From assembly GCA_012838505.1 (NCBI GenBank), contig DUPD01000088.1, positions 1 to 41,386 on the forward strand: a DNA stretch of 41,386 nucleotides, given 5' to 3'. Shown in pieces: positions 7,997-16,422 of the stretch (the first letter of the stretch is position 1; the number at the start of each line of letters is the position of its first letter). The stretch is from Bacilli bacterium (GTDB taxonomy: Bacteria > Bacillota > Bacilli > Bacillales > Amphibacillaceae). The notes beneath the pieces are model-generated. The model was not told where the DNA came from and did no database searches. It saw only the letters and a program-made list of their open reading frames with translations. The translations under genes were made by a program, and so were the position numbers.

Positions 7997-8926
7997 TTAA
8001 ATCTCAGACTCTTTATCTTCTCCGATAATCCGTACTTCTCGTTCTAGTTCGACACCGAATTTTTCTTTAACCGTTTTTTGAACCATTTCAATCACGGCAA
8101 TATAGTCTGTTGCTGTTGCGTTATCTTTGTTGACAATAAAACCAGCATGCTTAGTCGAAACCTCTGCGCCACCAAAGCCCTTTCCTTGCAAGCCACTGTC
8201 TTGAATGAGTTTTCCAGCAAAATAACCTGGCGGTCGCTTAAATACACTGCCACAAGATGGATATTCAAGTGGTTGTTTTGATTCACGTTTTTCTGTTAAA
8301 TCATCCATTACTGCTTTAATTTCTGTTTGATCACCTTTGCTCAATTTAAAATGTGCTTCGACAACAATATAATCGTTATCTGGAATATTGCTCGTTCGAT
8401 AGTCAAAATTAAATTGCTCATTTTTCAAGGTTAAAAGTTCACCTGATCGGTCAATGACAATCGCATGATCAAGACAATCCTTCACTTCTCCGCCGTAAGC
8501 ACCTGCATTCATATACAGAGCACCACCAACTGTACCCGGAATCCCACAAGCAAATTCTAATCCTGATAAAGATTGATCCAATGCGTAATAAGACGTATCA
8601 ATGATTCTCGCACCACTTTCGGCAATCACCATCTCACCTTGATGGCGAATCGTTTTCAAGTTTTTTAATGTCATGACAATCCCACGAATACCACCATCTC
8701 GGACAATTAAATTCGAGCCATTACCTAATAAGGTGAATGGAACATCAACCTCACTGGCAAAACGAACAATCGCTTGGATCTGTTCCACTGACTCGGGCAT
8801 CACAAAAAAGTCAGCTGAACCACCGAGTTTAGTATACATATGATGCCTGATCTGTTCGTCAATTAAGAGATTGTCAGCACCAACAATTGAGATTAGCGTT
8901 TCTTTTATTAAATGACGTTCGGTCAT
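7997..8926 (-). CDS. murB: UDP-N-acetylenolpyruvoylglucosamine reductase MurB
   Basis: FAD- and NADPH-dependent reduction of UDP-GlcNAc-enolpyruvate to UDP-MurNAc, the second committed step of peptidoglycan synthesis, in the cytoplasm. The FAD-binding PCMH fold shows LGNGSNLIVRDGG and GIPGTVGGALYMNAGAYGGE. The MurB C-terminal domain holds the catalytic Ser in CGSVFKRP. At 309 residues it is the normal Bacillus-type length. I place the start at the ATG at 8926 because AAAGGA (8937-8942) lies 10 bases before it and only 1-2 bases before the upstream in-frame ATG at 8935. Monocistronic by appearance. Confidence 0.95.
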   Translation of the reverse strand: MTERHLIKETLISIVGADNLLIDEQIRHHMYTKLGGSADFFVMPESVEQIQAIVRFASEVDVPFTLLGNGSNLIVRDGGIRGIVMTLKNLKTIRHQGEMVIAESGARIIDTSYYALDQSLSGLEFACGIPGTVGGALYMNAGAYGGEVKDCLDHAIVIDRSGELLTLKNEQFNFDYRTSNIPDNDYIVVEAHFKLSKGDQTEIKAVMDDLTEKRESKQPLEYPSCGSVFKRPPGYFAGKLIQDSGLQGKGFGGAEVSTKHAGFIVNKDNATATDYIAVIEMVQKTVKEKFGVELEREVRIIGEDKESEI

Positions 8927-9053
8927 TTCAATCATATCCTTTAATCATATATTGCAAATTCAAGTTTGCACAATCTCAATTATAACAGGGATGATCATGA
9001 TTCGCCAATAGCAATTCAGGACTGTTTTTGTCAAACGTTGATTGTTTTTCAAC

Positions 9054-9083
9054 AAAAAAAGTACCGATTATCGATACTTTTTT
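9054..9083. terminator. Terminator of argF
   Basis: A-run, GTACCGA-TTA-TCGATAC hairpin (one mismatch) and T-run, with T-tracts on both strands. It lies immediately after the argF stop on the minus strand. Its core resembles the trhO/murB terminator. Confidence 0.75.
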
Positions 9084-9088
9084 AAAAT

Positions 9089-10030
9089 TTAATCCGCCAT
9101 CAAAGCAACCATTAACGCTTTTTGTGCATGAAGACGATTTTCCGCCTCCTGAAACACGACGGAATGGTCACCATCAATAATCTCCGCGGTCACTTCTTCA
9201 CCACGATGCGCAGGTAAGCAGTGCATAAACGTATAATCTGATTTGGCATGTTCGAGTAGTTGTTGGTTGATTTGATAGTCCGCAAATTCTTGCAGTCGTT
9301 TTTCTTGTTCTTCTTCTTGACCCATACTTGCCCATACATCGGTATAAATCACGTCCGCATCTTTCACCGCTACAACTGGATCTGTCGTTAATTCAATTTT
9401 TGCTCCCGTTTCCTTAGCGATCGCTTTTGCTTTTTCCACAATATTTTCCTGTGGTAAATAGGCATTAGGTGAAGCAATGCTGAAGTCAATTCCCATTTTA
9501 GCTGCTCCAATCATCAGTGAGTTCGCCATATTATTACCGTCACCAATAAAAGCTAGTTTTAGACCTGCTAATTTACCTTTAACTTCTTCAATCGTTTGTA
9601 AATCAGCGAGCACCTGACACGGATGAAAGTCATCCGTTAATCCATTAATTATTGGAATGGTTGAATGTTCAGCTAATTCTTCAACATCAGCTTGCTCGTA
9701 AGTCCGAATCATGATTCCATCAAGATAGCCTGATAAGACTTTAGCCGTATCTGAGATTGTTTCACCACGACCAAGCTGAATATCATTTGTGCTTAAAAAT
9801 AAGCCTGTTCCTCCCAATTGATAGATCCCCGTTTCAAAAGAAACCCGTGTACGTGTTGATGATTTTTCAAAAATCATCCCTAAAACTTTTCCTTCTAGAG
9901 GTCGATATATTTTTCCTACTTTTTGTCTTGCTTTAAGCTCTTTCGCTAAGTCTAATAGATAGGTTATTTCTTCTGTTGAATAATCGAGTAACGTTAAAAA
10001 ATCTTTACCTTTAAAGTTATTTTTATTCAT
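9089..10030 (-). CDS. argF: Ornithine carbamoyltransferase
   Basis: Condenses ornithine and carbamoyl phosphate to citrulline in arginine synthesis. Motifs are the carbamoyl-phosphate loop STRTR at residues 58-62, [13 protein letters not shown], and the ornithine-side [12 protein letters not shown] near the C-terminus. At 313 residues it is standard. The ATG at 10030 is chosen because GGAAGGTG sits about 8 bases upstream; the open frame extends 29 codons further without support. No other arg gene is adjacent. An ARG box over its promoter argues for the biosynthetic, arginine-repressed enzyme rather than the catabolic ArcB, and no arcA or arcC is present. Confidence 0.94.
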   Translation of the reverse strand: MNKNNFKGKDFLTLLDYSTEEITYLLDLAKELKARQKVGKIYRPLEGKVLGMIFEKSSTRTRVSFETGIYQLGGTGLFLSTNDIQLGRGETISDTAKVLSGYLDGIMIRTYEQADVEELAEHSTIPIINGLTDDFHPCQVLADLQTIEEVKGKLAGLKLAFIGDGNNMANSLMIGAAKMGIDFSIASPNAYLPQENIVEKAKAIAKETGAKIELTTDPVVAVKDADVIYTDVWASMGQEEEQEKRLQEFADYQINQQLLEHAKSDYTFMHCLPAHRGEEVTAEIIDGDHSVVFQEAENRLHAQKALMVALMAD

Positions 10031-10063
10031 CTCTGTGCACCTTCCTTTTCTTAAGAGTCTGCA

Positions 10064-10087
10064 AATCAACCTACTAACCAGTTGATT
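10064..10087 (-). promoter_or_regulatory. Leader hairpin of argF
   Basis: AATCAAC (10064-10070) and GTTGATT (10081-10087) form a 7-bp stem with a 10-base loop in the predicted argF leader, about 34 bases before the start codon. There is no T-run, so this is not a classical terminator. Role unknown. Confidence 0.4.
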
Positions 10088-10108
10088 ACAATTCGTATCT
10101 TTTGTATT

Positions 10109-10138
10109 ATTATGCACTATTAAGAATATTAATTCAAT
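10109..10138 (-). promoter_or_regulatory. argF promoter overlapped by an ARG box
   Basis: On the minus strand TTGAAT (10137-10132), a 17-base spacer and CATAAT (10114-10109) make a promoter. TAAGAATATTAATTCAAT (10121-10138) matches the ArgR/AhrC operator form NNTGAAT-WWWW-ATTCANN with one mismatch and covers the -35. Repression by arginine-bound ArgR/AhrC is inferred. Confidence 0.7.
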
Positions 10139-10259
10139 GATTATTTTAATTTTTCGCAGTTTTATTTAACTACAATATCGTATATACTGAAAATAGTAAC
10201 ACGTAACCTTTTTAATACAGGAGCGTCTAATTAAGTAGTTAAACAAAGGGGGTATGGTT

Positions 10260-11174
10260 ATGAAAAAAATAGTCGGTTTAATCTTAGTTAGCTTAATTAT
10301 GTTAATTGGTTGTGGTAGTAATGATACGAGCACTAATCGAGCAACTTTTGATATGGCTGTTGACGATGGCGCATATACTGAAGAGGCATCATACGATTCT
10401 GATATGGCCGGAGATTTTTCTGGAAGTCTTCCGGTTGAACCTGGTGAACCGACAGCACCTGATCTGGATCGATTGGAAGAAGCAAACCGAAGAATGATTT
10501 ACAACGCATATCTTGATTTGGAAGTTAAACAATATTTAGATGTCGTTTCGAACATCGAACAAAAAGTAACTGAAATGAATGGGTACATTGTTGCGAATCA
10601 AACAAGTCGATTGGATGATCAGCTACATGAAGGAAGCTTACAAATTCGAATCCCACAAGAATCGTTAGACAGCTTTTTTGACTATCTAGAAGGACATGAT
10701 CAAATCTCAATCAATCATCGCGATCTCGTTGGTGAGGATGTCACTGATCGATACATTGACTTAGCAACTCGACTGGAATCTCGTGAACAACTCGAAGCTC
10801 GCTTGTTAACGTTTATGGAAGAGGCAGAAACGACTGAGGATCTATTAAATATTTCCAGAGACCTAACTAACGTTCAATACGAAATCGAAAGCATAAAGGG
10901 TCAATTGAATTATATTGATAACCGAGCTGATTTAGCAACGGTTGATTTATATATCATCGAACAGCAAACAGAATTTGCGCACGATCAGAATTTAAATGTT
11001 TGGCAAAGAACGAAAGAACAGTGGCTAAACAGCTATAACAACCTGTTAATTGGTGGGGCCAATTTATTTGTTTTCGTTGTTGGTAACTTACCGGTAATTA
11101 TCTTGATCGTAATGATTAGCGGAGTCATTTATTTCGCTTATCGTAAACGAAAAGCAAAACGGATGGTTGAGTAA
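10260..11174 (+). CDS. DUF4349 lipoprotein with C-terminal membrane anchor
   Basis: A lipoprotein of 304 residues. The signal peptide ends in the lipobox LIGC with lipidated C18. An acidic, low-complexity stretch (about 25-70) is followed by the DUF4349 domain with Gln/Glu-rich helical segments likely to form coiled coil (about 75-250). A membrane helix follows at about 270-292 and then a basic tail, RKRKAKR. It is therefore tethered at both ends, with the central domain outside. Function of the family is unknown. I favour the ATG at 10260, with AAAGGGGG 7-8 bases upstream; the ATG two codons earlier is too close to that site. Monocistronic, with its own terminator. Confidence 0.85.
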   Translation: MKKIVGLILVSLIMLIGCGSNDTSTNRATFDMAVDDGAYTEEASYDSDMAGDFSGSLPVEPGEPTAPDLDRLEEANRRMIYNAYLDLEVKQYLDVVSNIEQKVTEMNGYIVANQTSRLDDQLHEGSLQIRIPQESLDSFFDYLEGHDQISINHRDLVGEDVTDRYIDLATRLESREQLEARLLTFMEEAETTEDLLNISRDLTNVQYEIESIKGQLNYIDNRADLATVDLYIIEQQTEFAHDQNLNVWQRTKEQWLNSYNNLLIGGANLFVFVVGNLPVIILIVMISGVIYFAYRKRKAKRMVE

Positions 11175-11180
11175 ACAGCA

Positions 11181-11214
11181 AAAAACCTTCAATCCTTAGT
11201 GGTTGAAGGTTTTT
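11181..11214. terminator. Bidirectional terminator between DUF4349 gene and ddl
   Basis: AAAAACCTTCAA (11181-11192) pairs with TTGAAGGTTTTT (11203-11214), with T-runs on both strands. It lies between convergent genes. Confidence 0.9.
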
Positions 11215-11219
11215 CTTAT

Positions 11220-12320
11220 TTAGTCAAAAACTGCACTTTTTAATTGTTGTTTTCGTTCATGTCGTTCGAAGGCTAATTCAATTAGGCGGTCGATCAATTT
11301 AGGATACGGTAAACCGCTTAAGCCCCATAAACGAGGGTACATGCTAATTTTAGTAAAGCCTGGAACTGTGTTGACTTCGTTAACAATTAATGTCCCGTCA
11401 GCTTTCATAAAGAAATCAACCCGCGCCATTCCTTCACAATCTAATGCCTTGAATACTCTTAATGCTTCCTTTTGAACATACTTTGTCTGCTCATCTGTTA
11501 AGTCTGCCGGCGCAGATAGTTTTGCACCTGACTCATTAATGTATTTTGATTCATATGAGTAAAAGCCTGATTGCGGTAAAATTTCTCCAGGAACTGATGC
11601 GACCGGTTCGTCATTCCCAAGGACCGCACATTCAATTTCACGGCCAATGATTGCTTCTTCAATTAATACTTTATCATCGTACAAAAATGCCTCTTTAATT
11701 GCATGCTCAAATTCAGTTTCTGTCTCTACTTTATTAACACCAACCGATGATCCTTGATTAACAGGTTTAACAAACAGTGGTAAACCGAGCATTTCTCGAA
11801 CAAACGTGAAATCAATTTCTGCTTGTTGATATTTTTTATAAACAAGTCCGTTAGCAACATTAATCCCTGCATCTCGTAAAATTCGTTTTGCAAAATCTTT
11901 ATCCATACTGACTGCAGAACCTAATAGATCAACACCAACAAAAGGCAAATTTAACGTACGCAACAAGCCTTGGATACTGCCGTCTTCCCCCAGAGTTCCG
12001 TGAATGATCGGGAAAATAACATCAATTTGTGGTAGTTGTTGCTTGGTATGATAATTATAAATTTGACCTTGCTTTTCACCCGGTAAAACAGCGATTTTAG
12101 TTTTTGTTTTTTTCAGTTCAATTGCCTTTGGATCTTGTTCATTTAATAAGAAAGAAGCTTCATCATTAATTTGCCAACTACCTTGTTTATCTACCCCAAT
12201 TAACACGACGTGATACTTATCACGGTCAATGGCGTCAATAATATTTTTAGCGGATTGTAATGAAACCTCATGCTCTGCTGATTTACCACCAAACACAATT
12301 CCAACTCTTATTTTCCCCAT
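11220..12320 (-). CDS. ddl: D-alanine--D-alanine ligase
   Basis: ATP-grasp ligase making the D-Ala-D-Ala dipeptide for peptidoglycan. Motifs in order: FGGKSAEHEVSL near residue 10, HGTLGEDG, the ATP-binding VKPVNQGSSVGV, the omega loop FYSYESKY, and the metal-binding VNEVNTVPGFT. The Tyr in the SKY segment is the residue that favours D-Ala over D-lactate, so ordinary D-Ala-D-Ala ends are predicted. At 366 residues it is typical of Gram-positive DdlA forms. AAGGAG lies upstream of the ATG. It follows the DUF4064 gene by 27 bases on the same strand; the two may be co-transcribed. Confidence 0.95.
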   Translation of the reverse strand: MGKIRVGIVFGGKSAEHEVSLQSAKNIIDAIDRDKYHVVLIGVDKQGSWQINDEASFLLNEQDPKAIELKKTKTKIAVLPGEKQGQIYNYHTKQQLPQIDVIFPIIHGTLGEDGSIQGLLRTLNLPFVGVDLLGSAVSMDKDFAKRILRDAGINVANGLVYKKYQQAEIDFTFVREMLGLPLFVKPVNQGSSVGVNKVETETEFEHAIKEAFLYDDKVLIEEAIIGREIECAVLGNDEPVASVPGEILPQSGFYSYESKYINESGAKLSAPADLTDEQTKYVQKEALRVFKALDCEGMARVDFFMKADGTLIVNEVNTVPGFTKISMYPRLWGLSGLPYPKLIDRLIELAFERHERKQQLKSAVFD

Positions 12321-12347
12321 CTATTTCAACTCCTTCAACTATTCACC

Positions 12348-12779
12348 TCAGCTAATTTTAGGTTTGCGGAATAATGCCATTAACCCAGCAATGACATAGA
12401 ACAAACTAGCTACAAGCGCAATAAAGAATTGGAGAAACCCAATAAATATGCCCGCTGCTAAAAGAATGACTCCAGCAATTTTAGGACGTTTATCATTCCG
12501 CAAGAGTAAAACACTTACGATACCAACGATTACAGTGATCACTGCTAAGACTATAATAATAATGCCAGCTGTTCTTAATGCTTCTACAAATTCATCATAA
12601 GTCGACAGATCTTCTTCAGCTACTTCTTCAACTGACGCATCTTCTAAATACTGTTCGTATAGATCTGTTGCCATCTCATCATCATGGACATTGATCATGG
12701 CTGCTCTTGTTATCCCAAAGAAAAAGAACACAGCCATCCCCATAATGACCAAGAATATCTCAATTTTTCTATTTATCAT
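12348..12779 (-). CDS. DUF4064 family membrane protein
   Basis: A small integral membrane protein of 143 residues with four hydrophobic segments, at about 7-27, 69-92, 99-117 and 119-137. An acidic extracytoplasmic loop rich in Asp and Glu lies between the first and second. The arrangement and the KPKIAG-type cytoplasmic loop fit DUF4064; its function is not known. GAAGAGGTG lies upstream of the ATG. ddl follows after 27 bases, but no functional link is established. Confidence 0.8.
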   Translation of the reverse strand: MINRKIEIFLVIMGMAVFFFFGITRAAMINVHDDEMATDLYEQYLEDASVEEVAEEDLSTYDEFVEALRTAGIIIIVLAVITVIVGIVSVLLLRNDKRPKIAGVILLAAGIFIGFLQFFIALVASLFYVIAGLMALFRKPKIS

Positions 12780-12835
12780 TAGTAGTCAACACCTCTTCTC
12801 TGATCTCTTTACATTCTAACATATTGGGTGTTTAA

Positions 12836-12878
12836 CTGACTAATTTAATTATAGTCAGATTCATTTTAATTATGAATC
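12836..12878 (-). terminator. Two tandem hairpins after thiE
   Basis: GATTCA (12858-12863) with TGAATC (12873-12878), and CTGACTA (12836-12842) with TAGTCAG (12852-12858), lie just past the thiE stop. Loops are AT-rich and no long T-run follows on the minus strand, so termination is plausible but weak. Confidence 0.4.
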
Positions 12879-12882
12879 CAAC

Positions 12883-13530
12883 TTAAATACTACCGCTAAG
12901 TTTAACGAGAGATTCGGTTGCTAATTTTGGCTGATCTGCTGAAGCAATTTCTGAGATAACGGCTACACCATCTGCTCCAGCTTTTCTAATCTCAATTAAA
13001 TCAGACTTCGTAATCCCACCAATCGCAACGCTTGGAAGTTTTGGTACTGCTTTAGTAATTTCGATAATTCCTTCAAGTCCAATCGGCTGTTTAGCATCAC
13101 TCTTAGTGGTCGTTTGAAAAATTGGACCAATCCCGATATAATCAACGGCCAGTTTTTCCGCTTCAATAGCTTGATCAGTGTTTGTTGTCGACAGTCCAAT
13201 CTTCATTTTAGTTGGTGCAATTTTTCTGATGTCTTGAATCGATAAATCATCTTGCCCTACATGAATTCCATCTGCATTCAGTCGAATTGCAAGTTCAAGG
13301 TCGTCATTGACGAAAAACGGCACCTGATATTTTTGACAAAGCTCTTGCATTTGCTTTGCTAATTGAAATTTTTCTTCACCCGTCTTTGCTCCAGTTCCTT
13401 TTTCACGAAATTGAAAACAAGTTATTCCACCTTGTAAAGCTTGCTCTAAAACAAATAACGGGTCTTGATTTTTTAGATTTTGACTACCAAGAATAAAGTA
13501 GACCGCCAGTGATTTACGATTAAACGTCAT
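12883..13530 (-). CDS. thiE: Thiamine-phosphate synthase ThiE
   Basis: Joins HMP diphosphate and hydroxyethylthiazole phosphate to thiamine phosphate. The TIM-barrel fold is visible as FQFREKG (diphosphate site), FVNDDLELAIRLNADGIHVGQDD, KIGLSTTN, DYIGIGPIFQTTTK and AIGGI near the C-terminus. At 215 residues it has the usual length. Its ATG lies one base after the thiM stop, so translation is coupled; the ribosome binding site is weak and lies within thiM. Last gene of the riboswitch-controlled thiD-thiM-thiE operon. Confidence 0.95.
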   Translation of the reverse strand: MTFNRKSLAVYFILGSQNLKNQDPLFVLEQALQGGITCFQFREKGTGAKTGEEKFQLAKQMQELCQKYQVPFFVNDDLELAIRLNADGIHVGQDDLSIQDIRKIAPTKMKIGLSTTNTDQAIEAEKLAVDYIGIGPIFQTTTKSDAKQPIGLEGIIEITKAVPKLPSVAIGGITKSDLIEIRKAGADGVAVISEIASADQPKLATESLVKLSGSI

Positions 13531-13531
13531 C

Positions 13532-14335
13532 TCAACTCACGCTCACTTTCTCAATCTGAAGTCGTTCATTTATATCGGCTTCTTTCAGTTCACTTAACGC
13601 ATCTAGTAATGCGATTTGAAATTGGCCAGGAGATGTCGCTGTCTTAGCTGCTTTTTCTGCTGCAATCGTAAAATAACTGACAGCCGCGGTTGCAGAAATA
13701 ATTTCTGACTGATTTACAGACAAAAATGCCGCTACTATAGAAGATAATAGACAACCTGCACCTGTCACTTTTGTTAGTAGTGATGAACCATTTGATAATT
13801 TAAATATTGAAGATTGATCTGCGATAAAATCTGTTTTTCCTGTCATCACAATCGGGATGTTTAGCTTCTTAACCACTTGATTAATCGTCATTTCTCCATT
13901 TGATTGGGCCGTTGCATCAACCCCACGCATACTTGACTTCAGTCCAGCTAAATGACTAATTTCAGCTGCATTTCCACGAATTAAACTAACCTTCAGTTCA
14001 GATAAGATTTGACGTGCCGCTTGTGTGCGAAACTTGGTTGCCGCAACACCAACTGGATCAAAGACAATTGGAATAGATTTCTTATTAGCCTCATGTCCAG
14101 CAATAATCATCGCGTCCAATAATTCCTCAGTTAATGTACCGATATTTAAAACGAGCGCATCAGATTGAGCTGTGATTTCGGCAACTTCTCGCCGTTCATG
14201 CGCCATAATCGGCAACGCGCCAAGAGCATAGAGACCGTTCGCGGTAAAATTCATTACAACTTGATTGGTTATGTTGTGAATCAACGGTTGCTTTTGTTTT
14301 ACTACATTAATAACCTCATTTATTGATTGTTTCAT
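13532..14335 (-). CDS. thiM: Hydroxyethylthiazole kinase ThiM
   Basis: Phosphorylates 4-methyl-5-(2-hydroxyethyl)thiazole, a salvage step that supplies ThiE. Ribokinase-like signatures: HNITNQVVMNFTANGLYALGA at the substrate side (residues 20-40), VFDPVGVAATKFR, RGNAAEI, and the anion-hole motif TGAGCLLSS near residue 190. At 267 residues it is typical. It overlaps the thiD stop by 4 bases. Presence of thiM and thiD without thiC or thiG nearby suggests a salvage operon; de novo genes could sit elsewhere. Confidence 0.95.
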   Translation of the reverse strand: MKQSINEVINVVKQKQPLIHNITNQVVMNFTANGLYALGALPIMAHERREVAEITAQSDALVLNIGTLTEELLDAMIIAGHEANKKSIPIVFDPVGVAATKFRTQAARQILSELKVSLIRGNAAEISHLAGLKSSMRGVDATAQSNGEMTINQVVKKLNIPIVMTGKTDFIADQSSIFKLSNGSSLLTKVTGAGCLLSSIVAAFLSVNQSEIISATAAVSYFTIAAEKAAKTATSPGQFQIALLDALSELKEADINERLQIEKVSVS

Positions 14336-15159
14336 TTCAACTCACCACTCTGATTTGGTAATCCTTGTAGGCGATAACCCCAATGATTTGTCGGACCATT
14401 TCCTTTACCTAGCTTTAAGGAATAACGAATTCCGTTAGTAATATATGCTTTTGCTAGTTGAACAGCTTCAAGAATTGTTCTTCCTTTTGCCAATTCTGCT
14501 GTGATCACTGCAGAGAAGGTGCACCCTGTCCCGTGAGTGTGGATTGTGTCGAAGCGCTCTGATGTCAGATGGTGAATCTGATTGCCGTCATAGAATACAT
14601 CAGTCGCTCCACCTTCAAGATGCCCACCCGTAACAACAACTGATTGTGCACCGAGATCGTGAACAATTTCGATTGCAGCTTCTTCCATCGCTTGAATTGT
14701 CGTCACTTTTCGCTCAACTAATATTTCAGTCTCAGATAAATTAGGAGTCACAACTGTAGCAAGTGGTAGCAAACGATATTTAATCGTTGTTTGTGAAGCT
14801 TCTTCCATTAACACATCACCACTTGTTGCAACCATAACCGGATCTAAGCAATAAGGAATCTCTCGATATCTTTCAAAGTAGTCTGCAATTAGCTCCATCA
14901 TTTCAATTGTTGCAATCATCCCTGTTTTTATTGCGTCTGGTTTGATATCTGAAAAGACTGATTTGAGTTGTTGATCAATAAATGCTTGCGGTAAATTATG
15001 AATGTCTTGTACCCCTAACGTGTTTTGGGCGACAGCAGATGTTAATACACTCATACCATATACTTCTCTTTCTTGGAATGCTTTTAAGTCGGCTTGAATA
15101 CCTGCACCTCCTGTTGGATCTGTTCCTGCAATTGTTAAAGCTGTTTTTACATTCATCAT
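14332..15159 (-). CDS. thiD: Hydroxymethylpyrimidine (phosphate) kinase ThiD
   Basis: Bifunctional kinase that phosphorylates HMP and HMP phosphate to the diphosphate used by ThiE. Motifs: TIAGTDPTGGAGIQADLK at residues 8-25, DPVMVATSGD, VVTPNLSE and the C-terminal HTHGTGCTFSA. At 275 residues it matches Bacillus ThiD. The start is the ATG at 15159 with GGGGG 7 bases upstream; the frame is open a further 24 codons but that stretch encodes a leader hairpin. First gene of the operon, separated from the riboswitch terminator by 114 bases. Confidence 0.95.
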   Translation of the reverse strand: MMNVKTALTIAGTDPTGGAGIQADLKAFQEREVYGMSVLTSAVAQNTLGVQDIHNLPQAFIDQQLKSVFSDIKPDAIKTGMIATIEMMELIADYFERYREIPYCLDPVMVATSGDVLMEEASQTTIKYRLLPLATVVTPNLSETEILVERKVTTIQAMEEAAIEIVHDLGAQSVVVTGGHLEGGATDVFYDGNQIHHLTSERFDTIHTHGTGCTFSAVITAELAKGRTILEAVQLAKAYITNGIRYSLKLGKGNGPTNHWGYRLQGLPNQSGELK

Positions 15160-15193
15160 TGCTTTTCCCCCTTGTGAATTTTTAGAAAACTTG

Positions 15194-15220
15194 GCATTCG
15201 TCAAGCCTTTAGGCGAATGC
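15194..15220 (-). other. Hairpin between TPP terminator and thiD
   Basis: GCATTCG (15194-15200) pairs with CGAATGC (15214-15220), with an inner GCCT-TT-AGGC helix. It lies about 35 bases before the thiD start. A second small hairpin, AAGAAAGT with ACTTTCTT, lies at 15241-15262. Roles unknown; mRNA stabilisation is possible. Confidence 0.45.
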
Positions 15221-15273
15221 TTTAGTTGCACTTTTGTAGTAAGAAAGTTGTTATACTTTCTTATCTACGAAAT

Positions 15274-15303
15274 AAAAAAACCACCCCTGAAGTAGGAGCG
15301 GTT
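15274..15303 (-). terminator. Riboswitch-controlled terminator before thiD
   Basis: AACCGCTCCT pairs with AGGGGTGGTT (arms 15294-15303 and 15279-15288; 10 pairs, two of them G-U), and T7 follows on the minus strand. GCTCC in its 5' arm can instead pair with GGAGC (15331-15335), which overlaps the 3' strand of riboswitch P1, giving an antiterminator. Confidence 0.88.
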
Positions 15304-15333
15304 TACATTATTTAAAATAGTGTAAGCAATGCT

Positions 15334-15420
15334 CCACTTTCCTACGTAGGTATTAGCCTAATCAGGTTCAAAGGGACTAAAGAGTTATCTTTATCTCAGC
15401 GTCAAACGCGCCCCTAGTGG
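15334..15420 (-). ncRNA. TPP riboswitch (THI element)
   Basis: On the minus strand, P1 is CCACT (15420-15416) with AGTGG (15338-15334). Between them are the conserved AGGGG, CTGAGAT and CCTTTGAACCTGAT elements and GCTAATACCTACGTAGG, the hallmarks of a TPP aptamer, about 87 bases long. Binding of TPP should hold the last GG of P1, block the antiterminator and allow the terminator at 15274-15303 to form, switching off thiD-thiM-thiE. Confidence 0.96.
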
Positions 15421-15507
15421 AAAAATATATAATTTTTTATTGGATCGGTAAATTTCATAATCATTTATACGGATATAAAACACAAATAACCATGTTGGTG
15501 CTAGACC

Positions 15508-15646
15508 GGTGATTTCCACTCTGGGTGGACGCGTTCCGCGGGATCGGCCTCAGCTTGCTAATAAAAACTTTACAAGTTTTTATTAGCGGATCTTCGGACT
15601 CGATCTTTTCCCGCCGGAGTCGCCACCCGACGTTCCAATCACTTGA
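15508..15646. repeat. Large dispersed palindromic repeat, copy 1
   Basis: An imperfect palindrome of about 139 bases. The centre is a perfect 14-bp stem, GCTAATAAAAACTT (15557-15570) with AAGTTTTTATTAGC (15574-15587), around a 3-base loop. Outer arms pair in blocks: GTGATT, GGGTGG, and CCGCGGGA against TCCCGCCGG. GGCCTCAGCT before and GGATCTTCGGAC after the stem recur in copy 2 at 41180-41296. The pattern recalls GC-rich intergenic repeats I know from other Bacillaceae. It fills most of a 363-base gene-free gap; the remainder (15421-15507, 15647-15783) is AT-rich and shows nothing I can name. Confidence 0.85.
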
Positions 15647-15783
15647 TGTGCTGTCTTAATATTATTTATTAAGTCGATACAATTACTGCTCATTCGTGTT
15701 TTGCTTTCAATCTAATCATTATGAAATTTACTTAACTTTATACTTATCTAACCATAATATTTGTTCTTAGGCAAAGGTAATGA

Positions 15784-16293
15784 TTATGGGCTAACGGCGC
15801 CGATTGAATCGAGTGGCCAGATTCTAAAGACGACTTCACCAATAATTGAATCTTCATGGATCACGCCAAATTCCCGGCTATCATAACTATGTTTACGGTT
15901 ATCCCCCATTACAAAGTATGTGTCCTCTGGGATTTTTGCTGAGCTGAAGTATCTAACCGAAACTTCGTCTGTTTGAATTTCCGTTAAATAATTTTCATCA
16001 TAGGCAACGTCGTTAATATATAAAGTATCATTAATGATTTCAATTTCGTCACCTGGGAGACCAATCACCCGTTTAACATAATTGTCTTCGCCATTTGGTG
16101 CGACAAATGCGATTTCATCAAAGCGATTAATTGAACTGAGCTTACTAATAATAATCCGATCACCATCGTATAAGTTCGGTTGCATTGAATCGCCTTTGAC
16201 GACAGATGGTGTGACAATAAATCCTCTGATTAAAATAACAATCACTAATGCAATCAGAATTGCATATAACCATGACATGATTTCTTTTAACAT
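15784..16293 (-). CDS. Signal peptidase I (SipS/LepB type)
   Basis: Membrane-bound Ser/Lys protease that removes signal peptides from exported proteins. A single N-terminal membrane helix lies at about 8-26. The catalytic Ser is S36 in GDSMQP and the general base is K74 in YVKRVIGLPGD. Conserved box GDNRKHSYDSREFG follows near 130. At 169 residues, with one anchor, it is the small Gram-positive form; several paralogues usually exist, so I do not choose among sip names. AGAGG lies 9 bases before the ATG. It is apparently monocistronic and the large palindrome lies downstream. Confidence 0.94.
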   Translation of the reverse strand: MLKEIMSWLYAILIALVIVILIRGFIVTPSVVKGDSMQPNLYDGDRIIISKLSSINRFDEIAFVAPNGEDNYVKRVIGLPGDEIEIINDTLYINDVAYDENYLTEIQTDEVSVRYFSSAKIPEDTYFVMGDNRKHSYDSREFGVIHEDSIIGEVVFRIWPLDSIGAVSP

Positions 16294-16422
16294 TTATAAC
16301 AACCTCTTTTACTCATGCTCTTTTAATAATTATATGCCTTTTTTTAGTGAAAGGCTATCTTCCTTGATTAATTTTGCAAATTTAATTGATTTAGATTAGC
16401 AAAATTCCAATCATGAGCTTTT

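Noticed and set aside
15421..15452. Promoter TTTACC-N17-TATATT for the thiamine operon
   Set aside because: Its predicted start would fall inside the 5' strand of riboswitch P1, so the real promoter must be further upstream.
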